Origin: Eublepharis macularius | Lineage: Eukaryota > Chordata > Lepidosauria > Squamata > Eublepharidae | Direction: 5' to 3' | DNA: 64,000 nucleotides | Assembly (NCBI RefSeq): GCF_028583425.1 | Contig: NC_072790.1 | Coordinates: 13,684,552 to 13,748,551 of the forward strand | In this document: piece after piece, positions 44,710 through 55,229 of the stretch | How the letters are laid out: each line of letters starts with the position of its first letter | How positions within the stretch are numbered: position 1 is the stretch's first letter | Program-made: the position numbers and the translations under genes | The notes under the pieces: model-generated | The model's database searches: none | Told to the model about the DNA's origin: nothing | Seen by the model: the letters and a program-made list of their open reading frames with translations, nothing else

Positions 44710-44983
44710 AGAGATGGCTAAGTATCTTCTCCAGCAAAATGTCAGCCAATCAGCTTATTACTGAAATTTATGTCTTACGTTTTTTCTAAAACAAAGATTA
44801 AGAACCTATGCAAACACATTTTTTGGATTCTCCCATTTTTATGGTTTAATATTCAAGTCGAGTTGATTTTATTCCATGGGTCCTTAGGCCACGCTGTTTA
44901 TCAAGGATCACCAAGGAGATAATCTTAATTGCAAACAGTAAGCAAAGTTAATTTGAATTTCATATCTGTAGATGCTAGAATTA

Positions 44984-45380
44984 GCAGCCTGAATAGCCTG
45001 GATTAGGCCAACTGGTCAGAATTTGGAAGCTAAACCGGGTTGGCCCTGGTTGGTGCTTGGATGGGAGACTACCAAGGAAGATGAGGGTTGGTTGTTGTGG
45101 GTTTTCCGGGCTGTGTTGCCGTGGTCTTGGCATTGTAGTTCCTGACGTTTTGGTGCTACACCTCTGAAGATGCCAGCCACAGCTGCTGGCGAAACGTCAG
45201 GAACTACAATGCCAAGACCACGGCAACACAGCCCGGAAAACCCACAACAACCATCGTTCTCCGGCCGTGAAAGCCTTCGACAAGATGAGGGTTGTTATGC
45301 ACAGGCAGGCAATGGCAAACCACCTCTGCTCATCTCTCGTCTGGAGAACTCCAGCAGGCTGTCACTTTACAGCACTTACT
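44984..45380 (+). mobile_element. 5S-rRNA-derived SINE, interrupted
   Basis: CAGAATTTGGAAGCTAAACC, GGTTGGCCCTGGTTGGTGCT and TGGATGGGAGACTACC follow 5S rRNA. After the hairpin insert (45091-45281) the SINE resumes at AAGATGAGGGTTGTTATGCA and continues GCAATGGCAAACCACCTCTG. Confidence 0.75.
45091..45281 (-). mobile_element. Penelope-like hairpin copy in the 5S SINE
   Basis: An inverted repeat of the Penelope-like 3' end, flanked by the perfect 13-bp duplication AAGATGAGGGTTG (45078-45090, 45282-45294). One end is CAACAAC (left, inverted) and the other extends to TCTCCGGCCGTGAAAGCC, then TTCGAC. This is the same asymmetric structure as 60599-60868, in the opposite direction. Confidence 0.8.
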
Positions 45381-45684
45381 TATTATTAGGTTCTAGATGA
45401 AGGGGTGTTACTATTAACGATTATAACAGGACTCGCACATGTTTATTAAAACTAGTCAAAACATGATTAGCAGGCTCAAAAGGGAAAGGAGCAAAAGGCA
45501 GTAAGACAAAATATTACTGACATCCTCCATCCCGGATTCCCTGGCCAGCCCTTTGCTAACCATGTTGCATAGAACTGTGTACAGTCATAGCAGGGGCAGG
45601 AGGAGGGGGAATGCAGGGTTTGAATGGAAGGAATGGGATGCTGATTCCGAAGGCATCATGGCCCGCTTTTGGAAAATGAAAAGG

Positions 45685-46215
45685 GGTGGGAGAAACATTT
45701 AGTCTTCGCATTTCTCTTCCCGTCTCTTCTCATATACTCCCCAGAGGGTGCTGCAATCAGCTGGTAAGCACCTACTGGCGGTCCCTGGCCCCAGGGAGGC
45801 TCTATTGGCCTCAACCAGGGCCAGGGCCTTTTTGGTCCTGGCCCCGACCTGGTGGAACTCTCTGTCTGAGGACACCCAGGCCCGCCAAGATCTTGTCTCC
45901 TTCAGGCAGGCCTGTAAGACGGAGATGTTCCGCCAGGTGTATGGTTGAGGCCATCAGGGATTCCATCAAATGAGCCTCTCTCCCGGTCTCCCCTATATCT
46001 GTAGGGGGGGTATTGACCATCTACCCCCCCCCAAAATATGAGCGACCGTGCGTGGTTAAGATGCACCTCCACCTCTGTCAGATTCTATATGGTTTTTATA
46101 CGGTGAGAAGGTGTTTTATTAGAAAGCTGTGTTAATTGATTGTGATTTTATCTTTGTATATTTTATCTTCTGTTGTGACCTGCCCTGAGCCCGCTTGCAG
46201 GGAGGGCAGGATATA
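45685..46215 (+). mobile_element. L2-like LINE, 3' end
   Basis: One frame gives RARAFLVLAPTWWNSLSEDT then FRQACKTEMFRQVYG, the usual LINE C-terminal pattern. The 3' UTR ends GGAGGGCAGGATATAAAT, followed by an (AAT/ATG)n tail (46212-46260). Confidence 0.6.
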
Positions 46216-46260
46216 AATATAAATAATAATGATGATGATGATAATGATGATGATAATAAT

Positions 46261-46907
46261 TTGTTCTTTTCTCATTTCATGCTCTGTTATGAAATAGGTT
46301 CAAAGATATGTAGCATACAGCATGTCAGAATCCAACACAAGCAAAATTATGTATATGAGAACAGGCAGCCTATGACCAAATTACTTCTCACGACACACAA
46401 CGTATTTTGATGCTGGCATCTGTCTGTCTTTCTCAAACGCACACATTGCCCCCATTGTCTCACATGTTTCAACATCCACACCCCTACACACTTTTGCAGT
46501 TGTGCATACTTGCAGACTCACTCTCCAGCTTTTTGGAAAGCTGACCTTTTTGTCTATGTTGCAACCATACTATGGACTGGATCCAGGCTAAACAGGCGAC
46601 TGCCACCAATCCCCCCTTCCCGGTGCAGAACATCCTTCCATCATTTCTCCTATTCCCATATCCTCCACAGCTGCATTTCACAAATATCAACGGACTACAG
46701 TGGGAGAGGTGAGGGAGAAAAGAAGTTCCACTGATGGAAAATGCAGTCTGGATCTAACCCTATGACTGGCATACTCTCCCATCACACACCCCACAATATG
46801 GATCTTGTAAGGAGCAGGCCTTCTTCCACCAAATACAGAGTAAAACTTTGGTTCAGGCTTCATGCCTGTAAGAAATCTTACCAGGCCCGTTTGCTGAGAC
46901 AGGCCCA
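46261..46907. other. Intronic, no assignable feature
   Basis: Unique-looking sequence. Confidence 0.4.
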
Positions 46908-46915
46908 GTCTCTGC

Positions 46916-47165
46916 CAGGGCTTTTTCTGGGAAAAGAGGTGGTGGAACTCAGTGGGTTGCCCTAGGAGACAATGGTCACATGGCCGGTGGCCCCACCCCC
47001 TGATCTCCAGACAGAGTTTAGATTGCCCTCTGCGCTCGGTGGCATGGAGGGCAATCTCAACTCCCCTCTGTCTGGAGATCAGGGGGCGGGGCCACGTGCC
47101 ATGTGACCATTTTCAAGAGGTTCCAGAACTCCGTTCCACCGTGTTCCAGCTGAAAAAAAGCCCTG
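46916..47165. mobile_element. GC-rich palindromic hAT MITE, copy f
   Basis: The ends are CAGGGCTTTTTCTGGG / CAGCTGAAAAAAAGCCCTG, with the perfect 8-bp duplication GTCTCTGC (46908-46915, 47166-47173). Confidence 0.92.
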
Positions 47166-47173
47166 GTCTCTGC

Positions 47174-47970
47174 TGATTAATTGCACCTGGGCCACTTTCT
47201 TGCTTTGAGAGTGTGACCTTGGAGAGGCTTGGAGCCAAGCACTGCTCTCAGCCCTAGCCATACTCCCTAAACTTTCTCACTGAGGTAATATCCAATTAAG
47301 TAACGAGCCCTGATTGGTTCTTTTCAGTGGGCTGATGCCCCCACCACTTCGAAGAAGCCTCTCTGTTTCCAGGCAGTTTATCTCTTTCCACCTTTCCAGA
47401 CCAGACTTGACCAGCTATGCTACCTTGCAACCACTACCAGCTATATGAGAAGAGAGCTTCTAGCTCCATGCCATCTCCAGCATGCCTAGAGTGAGCTGGC
47501 ATGGATGGACTTTGGTAAGACTGACCAGCTTTGGAACCAACTCAGAGAATGTTTAGTTAGTCAGCCAGCAAGTAGTATTTTAGCCAGTTAGAACATAGAT
47601 CAGCAAGCTGTTATTTGTTTTCTGCCTTGCCCAAATGCTTTCATGAGCGGTTTCTGCCTAGCACACGCTCCTATTTTCTTCCTTTAATAAATCCCTACTA
47701 TATTTTACCAGCCTGTCTCCAGTGTTGCTTGCTAAGGAGGTACACACACTCATAAATAACCTAGGAAACAGGGGTGCCTCAAATTAACGACCAGAGCTCT
47801 TAGAGGCTCCTAGCGGTCCTGTTCAGTTTGGAGAACCAGCAGGGCTGGGGGATGAGAGTCTCTGGGTCAATACAGATCTACACAGCTGTACAAATGAAAT
47901 AGATTTCAGGGTTACAAATGGCTATTGGTCATGAAAAATAACTGAAACTTGCATTTTCTGAAGCAGTGAG
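47174..47970 (+). mobile_element. Possible retroviral-type LTR, unresolved
   Basis: CCTTTAATAAATCCCTACTA near 47690 followed by GCCTGTCTCCAGTGTTGCTT looks like an R/U5 boundary, with a CT-rich upstream half. Ends and target duplication are not visible. Confidence 0.25.
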
Positions 47971-47978
47971 TCCCTGAC

Positions 47979-48520
47979 TAGACATGGGCATGAACTGCAT
48001 TATGAACGCAAAAAACCCACAAACCGCCCGATCGTCCATTTGCTATCCAGCAGTTCATGAGCGTCCAAGTCCAACGAACCAGCGTTCGTAAGAAGCCCGT
48101 GTGGTGTGGTGTGTGGTGGCACATGGGGGGTGCCACCAGCAAGTGGCCATACCCCCTGCCCCCTTGAGGGGAGGCAGCCCACCTTCGAGTACACCCCTTG
48201 TACACTGGGCCAACATCAACTGGTGGCTCTAATTGTATCGAGTGGGAGTTTCCTGGGGGCCTCGGGTTGGAGAGGGTATAACTCCAAGATCCCTATTGCA
48301 ATCTTGACTAAACTTGGGTGCTGGCTGGAGGAGAGCCTGCTAAACACTCCCTGTGAATATGGGCTCTCTAATTCCAACGGGGGCCGTTCTGACGCCCACG
48401 AACTACGAACAGGTTCGTCATCGGGAAATGGTCATCATGGTTCATTAGTTCGACTTCGTCAGCAGCAACGAACCACGAACTGAGGGTTCATTATTTTTTT
48501 TTGGTTCGTGCCCATGTCCA
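47979..48520. mobile_element. Non-autonomous hAT-type element, 542 bp
   Basis: The ends are TAGACATGGGCATGAAC / GGTTCGTGCCCATGTCCA, with the perfect 8-bp duplication TCCCTGAC (47971-47978, 48521-48528). GTTCG-type motifs are clustered near both ends, as in the copy at 8165. The central sequence differs. Confidence 0.88.
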
Positions 48521-48528
48521 TCCCTGAC

Positions 48529-49356
48529 TACTAGCTTGTGAGAAAACAAATAACACTCTGGAAAGGCGACTGGAGACCAAGTTCTGCTCCATCTTCACAC
48601 ATCCATTTTTGCAAGTGGTTTGATATTCTATCCTGGGCCAGATGGCAAAGGAGAACATGCTAAAGAGGTCACCACACTTCTCTTAAGGAGACCTGTGAAA
48701 GCTACAGTGTCAAGGTCACTTGAGTGTTTTTCGCCACTCGAGGCTTTAAACTAAGATCTTCAGATGCCGAAGTATTTTCTGCAAATAGTTGGGCTCATCG
48801 TTAAGGTATTGAGCAGTTGTCTATGCTATGAATTAATACCCAAACAACTCCACAGGATTCCTTTGAGTTGCTAATCAGATAGAAATAATTCAAGCTGCAA
48901 ATCAGATACTTAATACAATAGATGGAAAAAATTTAAATGCTTTATTAGTCTAAGTTCCTCCCACATTCTGTAATATCTGAAGAATTGCAAAACATGCAGG
49001 TGAAAACAGTTCTTTCCAGAATGAAGTAACTACATCAGACAAGTTTGCTCATTTTAAGAGCTTAGCACTGTTATCCACCTGCAAGTCCCCCTCTTCTTGA
49101 ATGAACTGCTACATATAAATAAAGAGATGGTCTCCAACATAATTTAGGTTTAGGGTTATACAATAAACCACCCGGAGGACAACTGAGCTGAAATAAAGCA
49201 ATCATTAAATCTCACAAGTTTTAACAAAATAAATTTCAGCATGTTCCTTACTCTCCCATTGAAACAAATATAAAGATCTTATCTTTGGTTGCATCACACT
49301 ATAAACATGTTGGGATTAAGCTGCTGAAAGAAAATAATGATATTAAAACACACCTG
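48529..49356. other. Intronic, no assignable feature
   Basis: AT-rich unique-looking sequence. Confidence 0.4.
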
Positions 49357-49475
49357 GGCCATTTCCAGACGGCTTACCTTCTTCCGGAATGTCGCGCCAT
49401 CTTGCGGGGAAAACGCAAAATATCGCGTTTTCTCGCACGACTTTTGCATGACTTTCACGTCTTTCCTTAGCAGAC
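49357..49475. mobile_element. Palindromic MITE, left half only
   Basis: GGCCATTTCCAGACGGCTTA followed by GTCGCGCC and CGCAAAATATCGCG resembles the GGCC-ended MITE family. The right terminus is absent before the DIRS element begins. Confidence 0.5.
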
Positions 49476-49514
49476 CACCCAGATGCCCACTGCATCCCTC
49501 GACTGGAAAACAGG

Positions 49515-49738
49515 GTGGCACCTACCTGTAACTGTTGCTCATCTAGGCCTTCTGTGCAAGCACACGTTGGCGCTGCACTTGTGCAGTCTGGCTGCTCAGA
49601 ACAGGATTATACAGCTTTAAGGCTCCTGAGGGGGCAACCCCTTCAGATCACGCTCCGGAGTGGCTTCTCACCAAAACGGCTGCATGATTTGGAGAGGTCA
49701 CCCCCTTTCCCTCAATTCTCTGTTGCTGCCACAAAGTC
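49515..49738. repeat. DIRS left inverted terminal repeat
   Basis: Shared blocks with the complement of 55230-55455 include CAGAACAGGATTATACAGCTTT (diverged) and CTTTAAGGCTCCTGAGGGGG. TGGAGAGGTCACCCCCTTTC followed by CCTCAATT also matches. The copies differ at many positions, so the insertion is old. Confidence 0.85.
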
Positions 49739-49779
49739 CTCCACATATAGGAGAGCTCACAGCAGGGCAGAAGGGAGGG

Positions 49780-49835
49780 AATGTGTGCCTACACAAAGAC
49801 TTAGATGAACAACAATTACAGGTAAGTGCAACCCC
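49780..49835. repeat. DIRS internal complementary region
   Basis: AATGTGTGCCTACACAAAGA, then TTAGATGAACAACAATTACAG and GTAAGTGC. It is complementary to the outer edge of the left terminus (49515-49575) and in direct orientation with the outer edge of the right terminus (55415-55450). In DIRS elements this segment templates repair of the ends on the circular intermediate. Confidence 0.8.
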
Positions 49836-49855
49836 ATTTTCATCTGCAATCTTCA

Positions 49856-51310
49856 GTGCATTGGGAGACTAGCAAGCTGCTCACCAAGGAGTTTGGGTGA
49901 AGCTCTTATGAAAAGAGAGGCTGTAGCACTGCTTGATCGACTTCTGGCATTAACATGCTTGACAAAAGACCATGCTGAAGACCATGTTGCTGCTTGACAG
50001 ATGTCTGCCAATGGGACTCCATGAAGTAAACAAACGGAAGTAGCTTGGGCCCTTGTGGAATGAGCACGGATAACAAATGGATAAAGAACCTGAGCTAATT
50101 TATAGCAAAGTTTAATAGCAGTCACAACCCATTGAGAGATGCAGCTTTGCCCTTGTTCGGGCCAGAATGACAAATAAAGAATGCTGAGTCCTTTCTTAAA
50201 GATCGTGTTTTGTCCAGATAAGATAACACTTCTTACATCCGAGTGTGTAACTTGAGTTCTTGAGGTAATGAAGGATTTGGAAAAAAGACTGGTAGAGCAA
50301 TGTTTCAAGAAACACGGAAATGAGAGACAACTTCAGGTAAAAGCTTTAAACGAGGATGCATCACAACCTTATCAGGATAAACCTTGAGAAAAAGGGGATC
50401 AAACCATAAAGCTTGAAGCTCTCTAACCCTCCTAGGAGAACCAATAGAAAAGCCACCTTGGCAGATAATAGTGTCACAGAACAAGCTGCTGTCATATATG
50501 CCTCCTGCATATCTGCCATGAATGTATGTGGGTTCAGCCTCTGGTCTCTGAGAGTACGGGAAGTTCTTTATTGCTGCAATGCCAGTAGGTTATCTTGCAA
50601 ATGTTTTCTTTTTCTTTCTCCCTCTGCTGAGCCAGTGTCCTTGACTGCCAGCTGAAACTGGCGCGGAATGTATCCTTCTTGAGAACCAAAGATAAGTTCA
50701 TCTTTCTCACTGTCTACTCTAAAACAATGTCTCACTCCAACACCCCCCGCCCCCCCATTAATGGTCCGTGTCCCAAAGGCGGGAAGATTCCCTATAACTA
50801 ACATTGCTAGCCTCACCTACGTCACTTCTGCCAATTCCACTGTCTATGCTCCTTGTACTGAATGGATCTCTAATAATGTTACTTCAACTGGAACACCAGT
50901 GTGTTAACTGTGGAGAACTTGGGGATCTAACTGCCAGGGACTGACAGCTGCTAAAGATGCAAAGAGCTTTATCATAAATTGGGCCAAAACCAGTGAAAAA
51001 GACCATTGAGGTACAATAGAGGCCCTTGGGGGATATAAATTGTATAACTCGTTTGGATACAATTTAGACAGGTATGAGAAAACACAGTTTTCTCATCTAT
51101 ACACAAATGGAAAGCCAAAACAGCAGCCAAATGAAATTGAACAGAGGAAGCTAAATCTGAGATCCGTAATGCTAGAAATTATTCCAAAATATTAGGTAAA
51201 GAGCAAGTGCCTGGAGAGACACCTTTAATCTCAGCTCAGTGCACAAAGCTCTTCCATTTAAGTAAATAAGACTTTCTTGCAGATGGCCTTCTAGCATTCA
51301 ATATAACATG
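49856..51310 (-). pseudogene. DIRS tyrosine recombinase, broken
   Basis: The recombinase inserts the circular cDNA. Reading leftward from 51310, the N-terminal part has ARRPSARKSYLLKWKSFVH (stop at 51235) then EIKGVSPG. LYPPRASIVPQW and LAAVSPWQL come near 50930-51040. After the interruption at 50475-50925 the core resumes with KVAFLLV near 50460. It ends in frame 49853-50308 with IRAHSTRAQATSV (the His-x-x-Arg box) and ADICQAATWSS..SFVKH. At the expected catalytic tyrosine after FVKH there is Val, so the protein would be inactive even without the stops. The Tyr position is inferred from the DIRS family pattern. Confidence 0.8.
50475..50925. other. Roughly 450-bp segment interrupting the DIRS recombinase
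   Basis: The recombinase pattern breaks at about 50925 and resumes at about 50465. The intervening sequence fits neither DIRS nor a MITE. The minus strand is open over 50568-50816. The plus strand has a stretch with N-x-S/T sequons (near 50675, 50840 and 50876), but two frames are needed. Identity unknown. No terminal repeats or duplication were seen. Confidence 0.4.
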
Positions 51311-51489
51311 GGCCACTTCCTCAGAAACTTGGGAGGCTAATATTGAAGCAACCAGGCTGTAAGGTGAAGCCTGACAAGTCCGTGAATCAGTATGTGACCC
51401 ATCCTGAGAAAGTCTGGTATCAGAGGTAAGTGGATAAAATTGCCCTTGGCTAGAAGCTTCAGGGTGCGGAACCGCAGTTGTGGGGCTGG

Positions 51490-51660
51490 CAAAATTCAGT
51501 TGGTCTGTCTGTCTGCAACTTGCAAACAACCCTTAGGAGCAGTGGCGAAGCAGGGAACACAGAAAAGATTTCAAAAGCAGCACCCATCAATTTCCCGTTG
51601 TAGCCCCTCTGGAACAGAAGAGAGATGTCTTGGCATTGTGGTGGGTAGCAAAGAAGTCTA
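51490..51660 (-). pseudogene. DIRS RNase H to methyltransferase junction
   Basis: IDFFAT..NAKTSLFCSRGA at 51600-51660 and FPASPLLLRVV at about 51540-51570 fit the DIRS segment after RNase H (D.FAT..NAK ... FPP.PLL..VV). Sequence that should follow is deleted before the recombinase part. Confidence 0.6.
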
Positions 51661-51661
51661 T

Positions 51662-52091
51662 GAGCCAAGCTACAAGTGACGAATTACACTTGCCTGGCAA
51701 GTGTACAGACTCACGTGCAGGGCTTTTTTTCAGCAGGAACGCGGGGGGACGGAGTTCCAGAACCTCTTGAAAATGGTCACATGGCTGGTGGCCCCGCCCC
51801 CTGATCTCCAGACAGAGGGGAGCTTAGATTGCCCTCCGCGCCGCCAAGTGGCGCAGAACTCCCCTCTGTCTGGAGATCAGGGGGCGGGGCCACCGGCCAT
51901 ATGACCATTTTCTCCGAGGGCAACCCACTGAGTTCCACCACCTCTTTTCCCAGAAAAAAACCCTGCTCACGTTCTCCACTTGTGAATGGCAAGTGAACAG
52001 GGAGCAAGTGAATGGCAAGTGAACAGGGAGGAATACACGTGAGTCTGTACACTTGCCAGGCAAGTGTCATTCGTCACTTGTAGCTTGGCTC
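51662..52091. mobile_element. Palindromic MITE, GGGCCAAGCTACAAGTG type, in DIRS
   Basis: The ends GAGCCAAGCTACAAGTGACG and the complement CGTCACTTGTAGCTTGGCTC are present. The interior inverted repeat is opened by the hAT MITE at 51718-51965. DIRS reading frames lie on both sides. Confidence 0.85.
51718..51965. mobile_element. GC-rich palindromic hAT MITE, copy g (nested)
   Basis: The ends are CAGGGCTTTTTTTC / GAAAAAAACCCTG, with flanks CTCACGTG and CTCACGTT (7 of 8). It sits inside the MITE at 51662-52091, which is itself inside the DIRS element. Confidence 0.88.
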
Positions 52092-52094
52092 TCA

Positions 52095-52480
52095 GTCTGG
52101 GAACCTCCACTTCACAAACGTCATAGACATCAGATTTTTGTCAATAATGAACTACTCATGAAGAGCGCTTCCCAATCTGCTGAGCAAATTGGCTTTTGTA
52201 TTGGAGGAACCTGCTATGCGTAGGGCATGCAGAGAAGCACCACGAGCGACGGCCTATTCCCACAGTAGGGCAGCCTCTGCACACGGGACCGGGAAGCAGT
52301 TCCAGACTGCTTGTTCACATATTACACAGCTGTTATCCTGTCTGTCAAAATCTGAACATGCTTGTTGGATACCATCTCTAACTTAATGAACAGCACATTT
52401 CTCAAGGACATTGATGTGCAGGGCCTGCTCCGACTCGCCAAGGAGGCATTAGTAGCAACAGTAATCTCTGGCTGTGAAAC
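52095..52480 (-). pseudogene. DIRS RNase H domain
   Basis: The minus frame reads TNASLAS near 52460, VQILTDRITAV near 52360, YVNKQSGTASRS near 52320, and PIQKPICSADW near 52190. This is the RNase H order D...TD.T...N..AD, with the first and last Asp replaced or shifted. Stops are present. Confidence 0.65.
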
Positions 52481-52599
52481 ACTAAATGAAACCACCCTCT
52501 GTAAACGAGATGAATCTGTCCAACAGATAAGATCTCGTAGGACGCTCCTGGGGATAGACTACTTAGTCTGAGGGGACTGAATCTTTGGGTCAAAATGCT

Positions 52600-53830
52600 T
52601 CAACAGGCACAACTGCAAAGGTCTCATTTTGAGATATGCAAACTACAGGCCACAAGATCCAGTATGGTTTGAATGGTGAAGGCAGACTGGAAAACTCGTA
52701 GTGAAAAAACGCTGTATAAAGGCCTTCAATTTAGCAATTTTATCAGCAGGTAAAAATGCCTTATTAACAATGGAATCCAACTGGGCTCGAATGAACTGTA
52801 GAGCATGAAGGGGTTAGCTTAGATTTTTTTATACTACAAGGCCCAACTCTGAACAAACAGATAGAATGAGGCCAATCTGATTGTGGAGTACCTCCTGAGA
52901 CAGGTCAGAAATAAGCCAGGATAAATGGAGCATCCCTGCTGTCTACGGTGAGCTACAACTATGGCTATACATTTTGTGAAAACATGTGGTGCCATTGTCA
53001 AATTGAAGGGCAAGGCAGTGTATTGAAATATACTGCCTTGCCATACAAGAATGCGAGATATATATTTGGGTATATGGAAAAGTGCAAGTATACTCTTGTA
53101 TTTCCAGGACTGCAAACCATGAATTAGAAGGAACCATAGCCAAGACTGATGGTAGGGTCACCAGGGCTGTTTTTCAGCTGGAACGCGGTGGAACGGAGTT
53201 CCGGCACCTCTTGAAAATGGTCACATGGCCGGTGGCCCCGCCCCCTGATCTCCAGACAGAGGGGAGTTTAGATTTCAGTGACGCTTCAGTGGTGCGGATG
53301 GAAATCTAAACTCCCCTCTATCTGGAGACCAGGGCGCGGGGCCACCAGCCATGTGACCATTTTCGCCAAGGGCGATTTAAACTTAAAAAAACTCCCCCCT
53401 TTTCCAGCTGATCCAAAGTGATGTCATTGCACAGTCCTGGGAGCATGGGCGCACTTTGCACATGCGCATGTGGTACCAGGGGCACCACCTCCTGCCAAGA
53501 GTTGCCCTCTGTGCTGGCAACCCACTGAGTTCCACCACCTCTTTTCCCAGAAAAAAAAAAGCCCTGAGAGTCACCATCCTAAACTTAGATACTCTAACAT
53601 AGTGGTTGAGGTCACTTAAATCTAAAATAGTCCTCTGGCCCCCGTCCTTTCTATCAATCAGGAAAAAAGCTGAGGAAAGGAACCCATAAGGGGTTTCCAG
53701 CTCTAAACCCTGCTGTAAAGCACCTTTAGCACGTAAGGAAACAACTTCTTCCCTCAGTTGAGGGAGGTCATCGTGAGGGGCTTTGGACAGTAAACATGTA
53801 GTAGGCAAAGCCATAGGTTCAGCACAGAGC
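52600..53830 (-). pseudogene. DIRS reverse transcriptase, split by a MITE
   Basis: The N-terminal part (53590-53814) reads LREEVVSLRAKGALQQGLE, TPYGFLSSAFFLIDRKDGGQ and RTILDLSDLNHYV, the DIRS RT start. After the MITE at 53162-53566 the frame resumes with WFAVLEIQEYTCTFP (53090-53150). TALPFNLTMAPHVFTKC follows (about 52970-53020), where the Asp of motif A (D.Q.AY) is Glu. The YIDD box is not recognisable, and stops separate the pieces. Confidence 0.78.
53162..53566. mobile_element. GC-rich palindromic hAT MITE, copy h, with internal insert
   Basis: The ends are CAGGGCTGTTTTTC / GAAAAAAAAAAGCCCTG, with flanks AGGGTCAC and AGAGTCAC (7 of 8). Between about 53370 and 53510 it carries extra sequence not found in other copies, including GATGTCATTGCACAGTCCTG. 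Confidence 0.85.
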
Positions 53831-53914
53831 TTGTAAACTACATTTGGGGAAATAAGCCAGTATCCCCAATCTCGTCTTCAGGCAATGGTTCCGAAGCCAT
53901 ACTGACACTTCGCT

Positions 53915-55000
53915 TGGAACCGAGCTCTCCCGTATTGGATTCAGAGTCAGAGGCATCTAAGCAGTCTCATGAGAGGAGCACGTCTTCTTCAGCTCCAAAG
54001 GGATCATCAGAGCCAAACAGGGGAAAGGTCTGCACGCTTCCCCTCAGTTCAGAGCACACAACGGAGGGGCACAGTATGGGTACCACAGAACTGGATGACA
54101 GGAGTGGCAACTCCGATCTGAGCTGCAAGTGTGCTGTTTATGAGACTTAGTCAGGACAGCCACTACTTTATCACTGGAAAGCGCAAGAGTAGAATGCCAT
54201 CTAGAAGACGGAGTGTGTCCAAAAGGTTGCGTCAGATCCAAGGGTATGGGATGATTAGCAGGCAGAGACCGAGAACTCGTTTGCCTGCGTTTAGACTTGT
54301 CCTTATACTTCCTTGTGGGAGGGTCTGAGGAGCTCTCCCTATGCACAGTCAGAACTGGGGAACGTGACCTGCTCTGTGAAATGGACTGGGCTTTCCTACC
54401 AGCTGCTGGAGTGGAAGACTTGTGTGGCACCGAGGATAATCCCTAGGGTGGGATTGAGGGCACTGTCGGATCCAAGGAGACTTAGTGGAATCTGAGGGTT
54501 GCCAACTGGATGTTGGATCTGGTGTTGATAGAGCCATTTCCTAAGAGGGTGTGGTCAACGGGCCCAAGCACTCTGCTGGGTCAGAGTTTTTTGCGGTTGG
54601 GCTTGTGGCAATAGACATCGCTTTCTCCCAGTCTCTCTTTACACAAGATGCCTGGGCACGTGTTCATCAAGTGTCAGGAGATGCAATGTTAACCGGGAAG
54701 TATAGTTTTGAAAGACAGAGCTGGTGGAGATCGCTCCAGAGGGGACAGATTCTCTCATAGTCCTCCGCCAGCTCTGGCATCTCCCCTTCCAGAGCCTTTC
54801 CCCTGCCTAGGCTTGGTTAATTCAAAGTTTTAAGCAGTGAGGGTGGCAGGATAAAAACTCCAGAAGGGGAGACAGTCCAGCACACCAGAGGCAGTGGAGG
54901 GCTGTGAGAGAATCCGTCTCCTCCGGAGCAATCTTCGCTGGCTCTGTCATTTAAAACTACACTTCCTGGTTAACATTGTATCTTCTGACACACAAATGGC
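53915..55000 (-). pseudogene. DIRS gag-like region, degraded
   Basis: The minus frame 54044-54430 is Ser/Arg/Lys-rich (SISQSRSRSP, KYKDKSKRRQTSSRS), as is common in DIRS gag linkers. No zinc knuckle was seen. Assigned mainly by position between the right terminus and RT. Confidence 0.45.
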
Positions 55001-55229
55001 TCAGTCTCCTCTCGACTTGAGTGTAAAACTCTGAGAGTGTTTACACCTTTCAACCACATGGCCTTCCCCCAAGGACAGCAAATACAATGAATGACCATCC
55101 ATTTTAGTTATCTTGGTTCCACACCCCTCACTGTTCTTGAACAACAACTTGTCAGCCATCTTGAAAGCTGAGGCAAAGAAGAAAATGAAAACTCTGGAAA
55201 AGTGAAGACAACACATGGCACGAGTGACC

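Noticed and set aside
45170-45400. Open frames crossing the Penelope hairpins (also 360-641 and 60551-60970)
   Set aside because: Both strands are open because the sequence is an inverted repeat; they are non-coding terminal sequence of the element.
50655-51195. Plus-strand stretch with N-glycosylation-type sequons that looked like a retroviral envelope fragment
   Set aside because: The right half (about 50930-51195) is the antisense of the DIRS recombinase, whose minus-strand pattern (PPRASIVPQW, LAAVSPWQL) is convincing. Only the unexplained segment 50475-50925 remains open, and it is not continuous in one frame.
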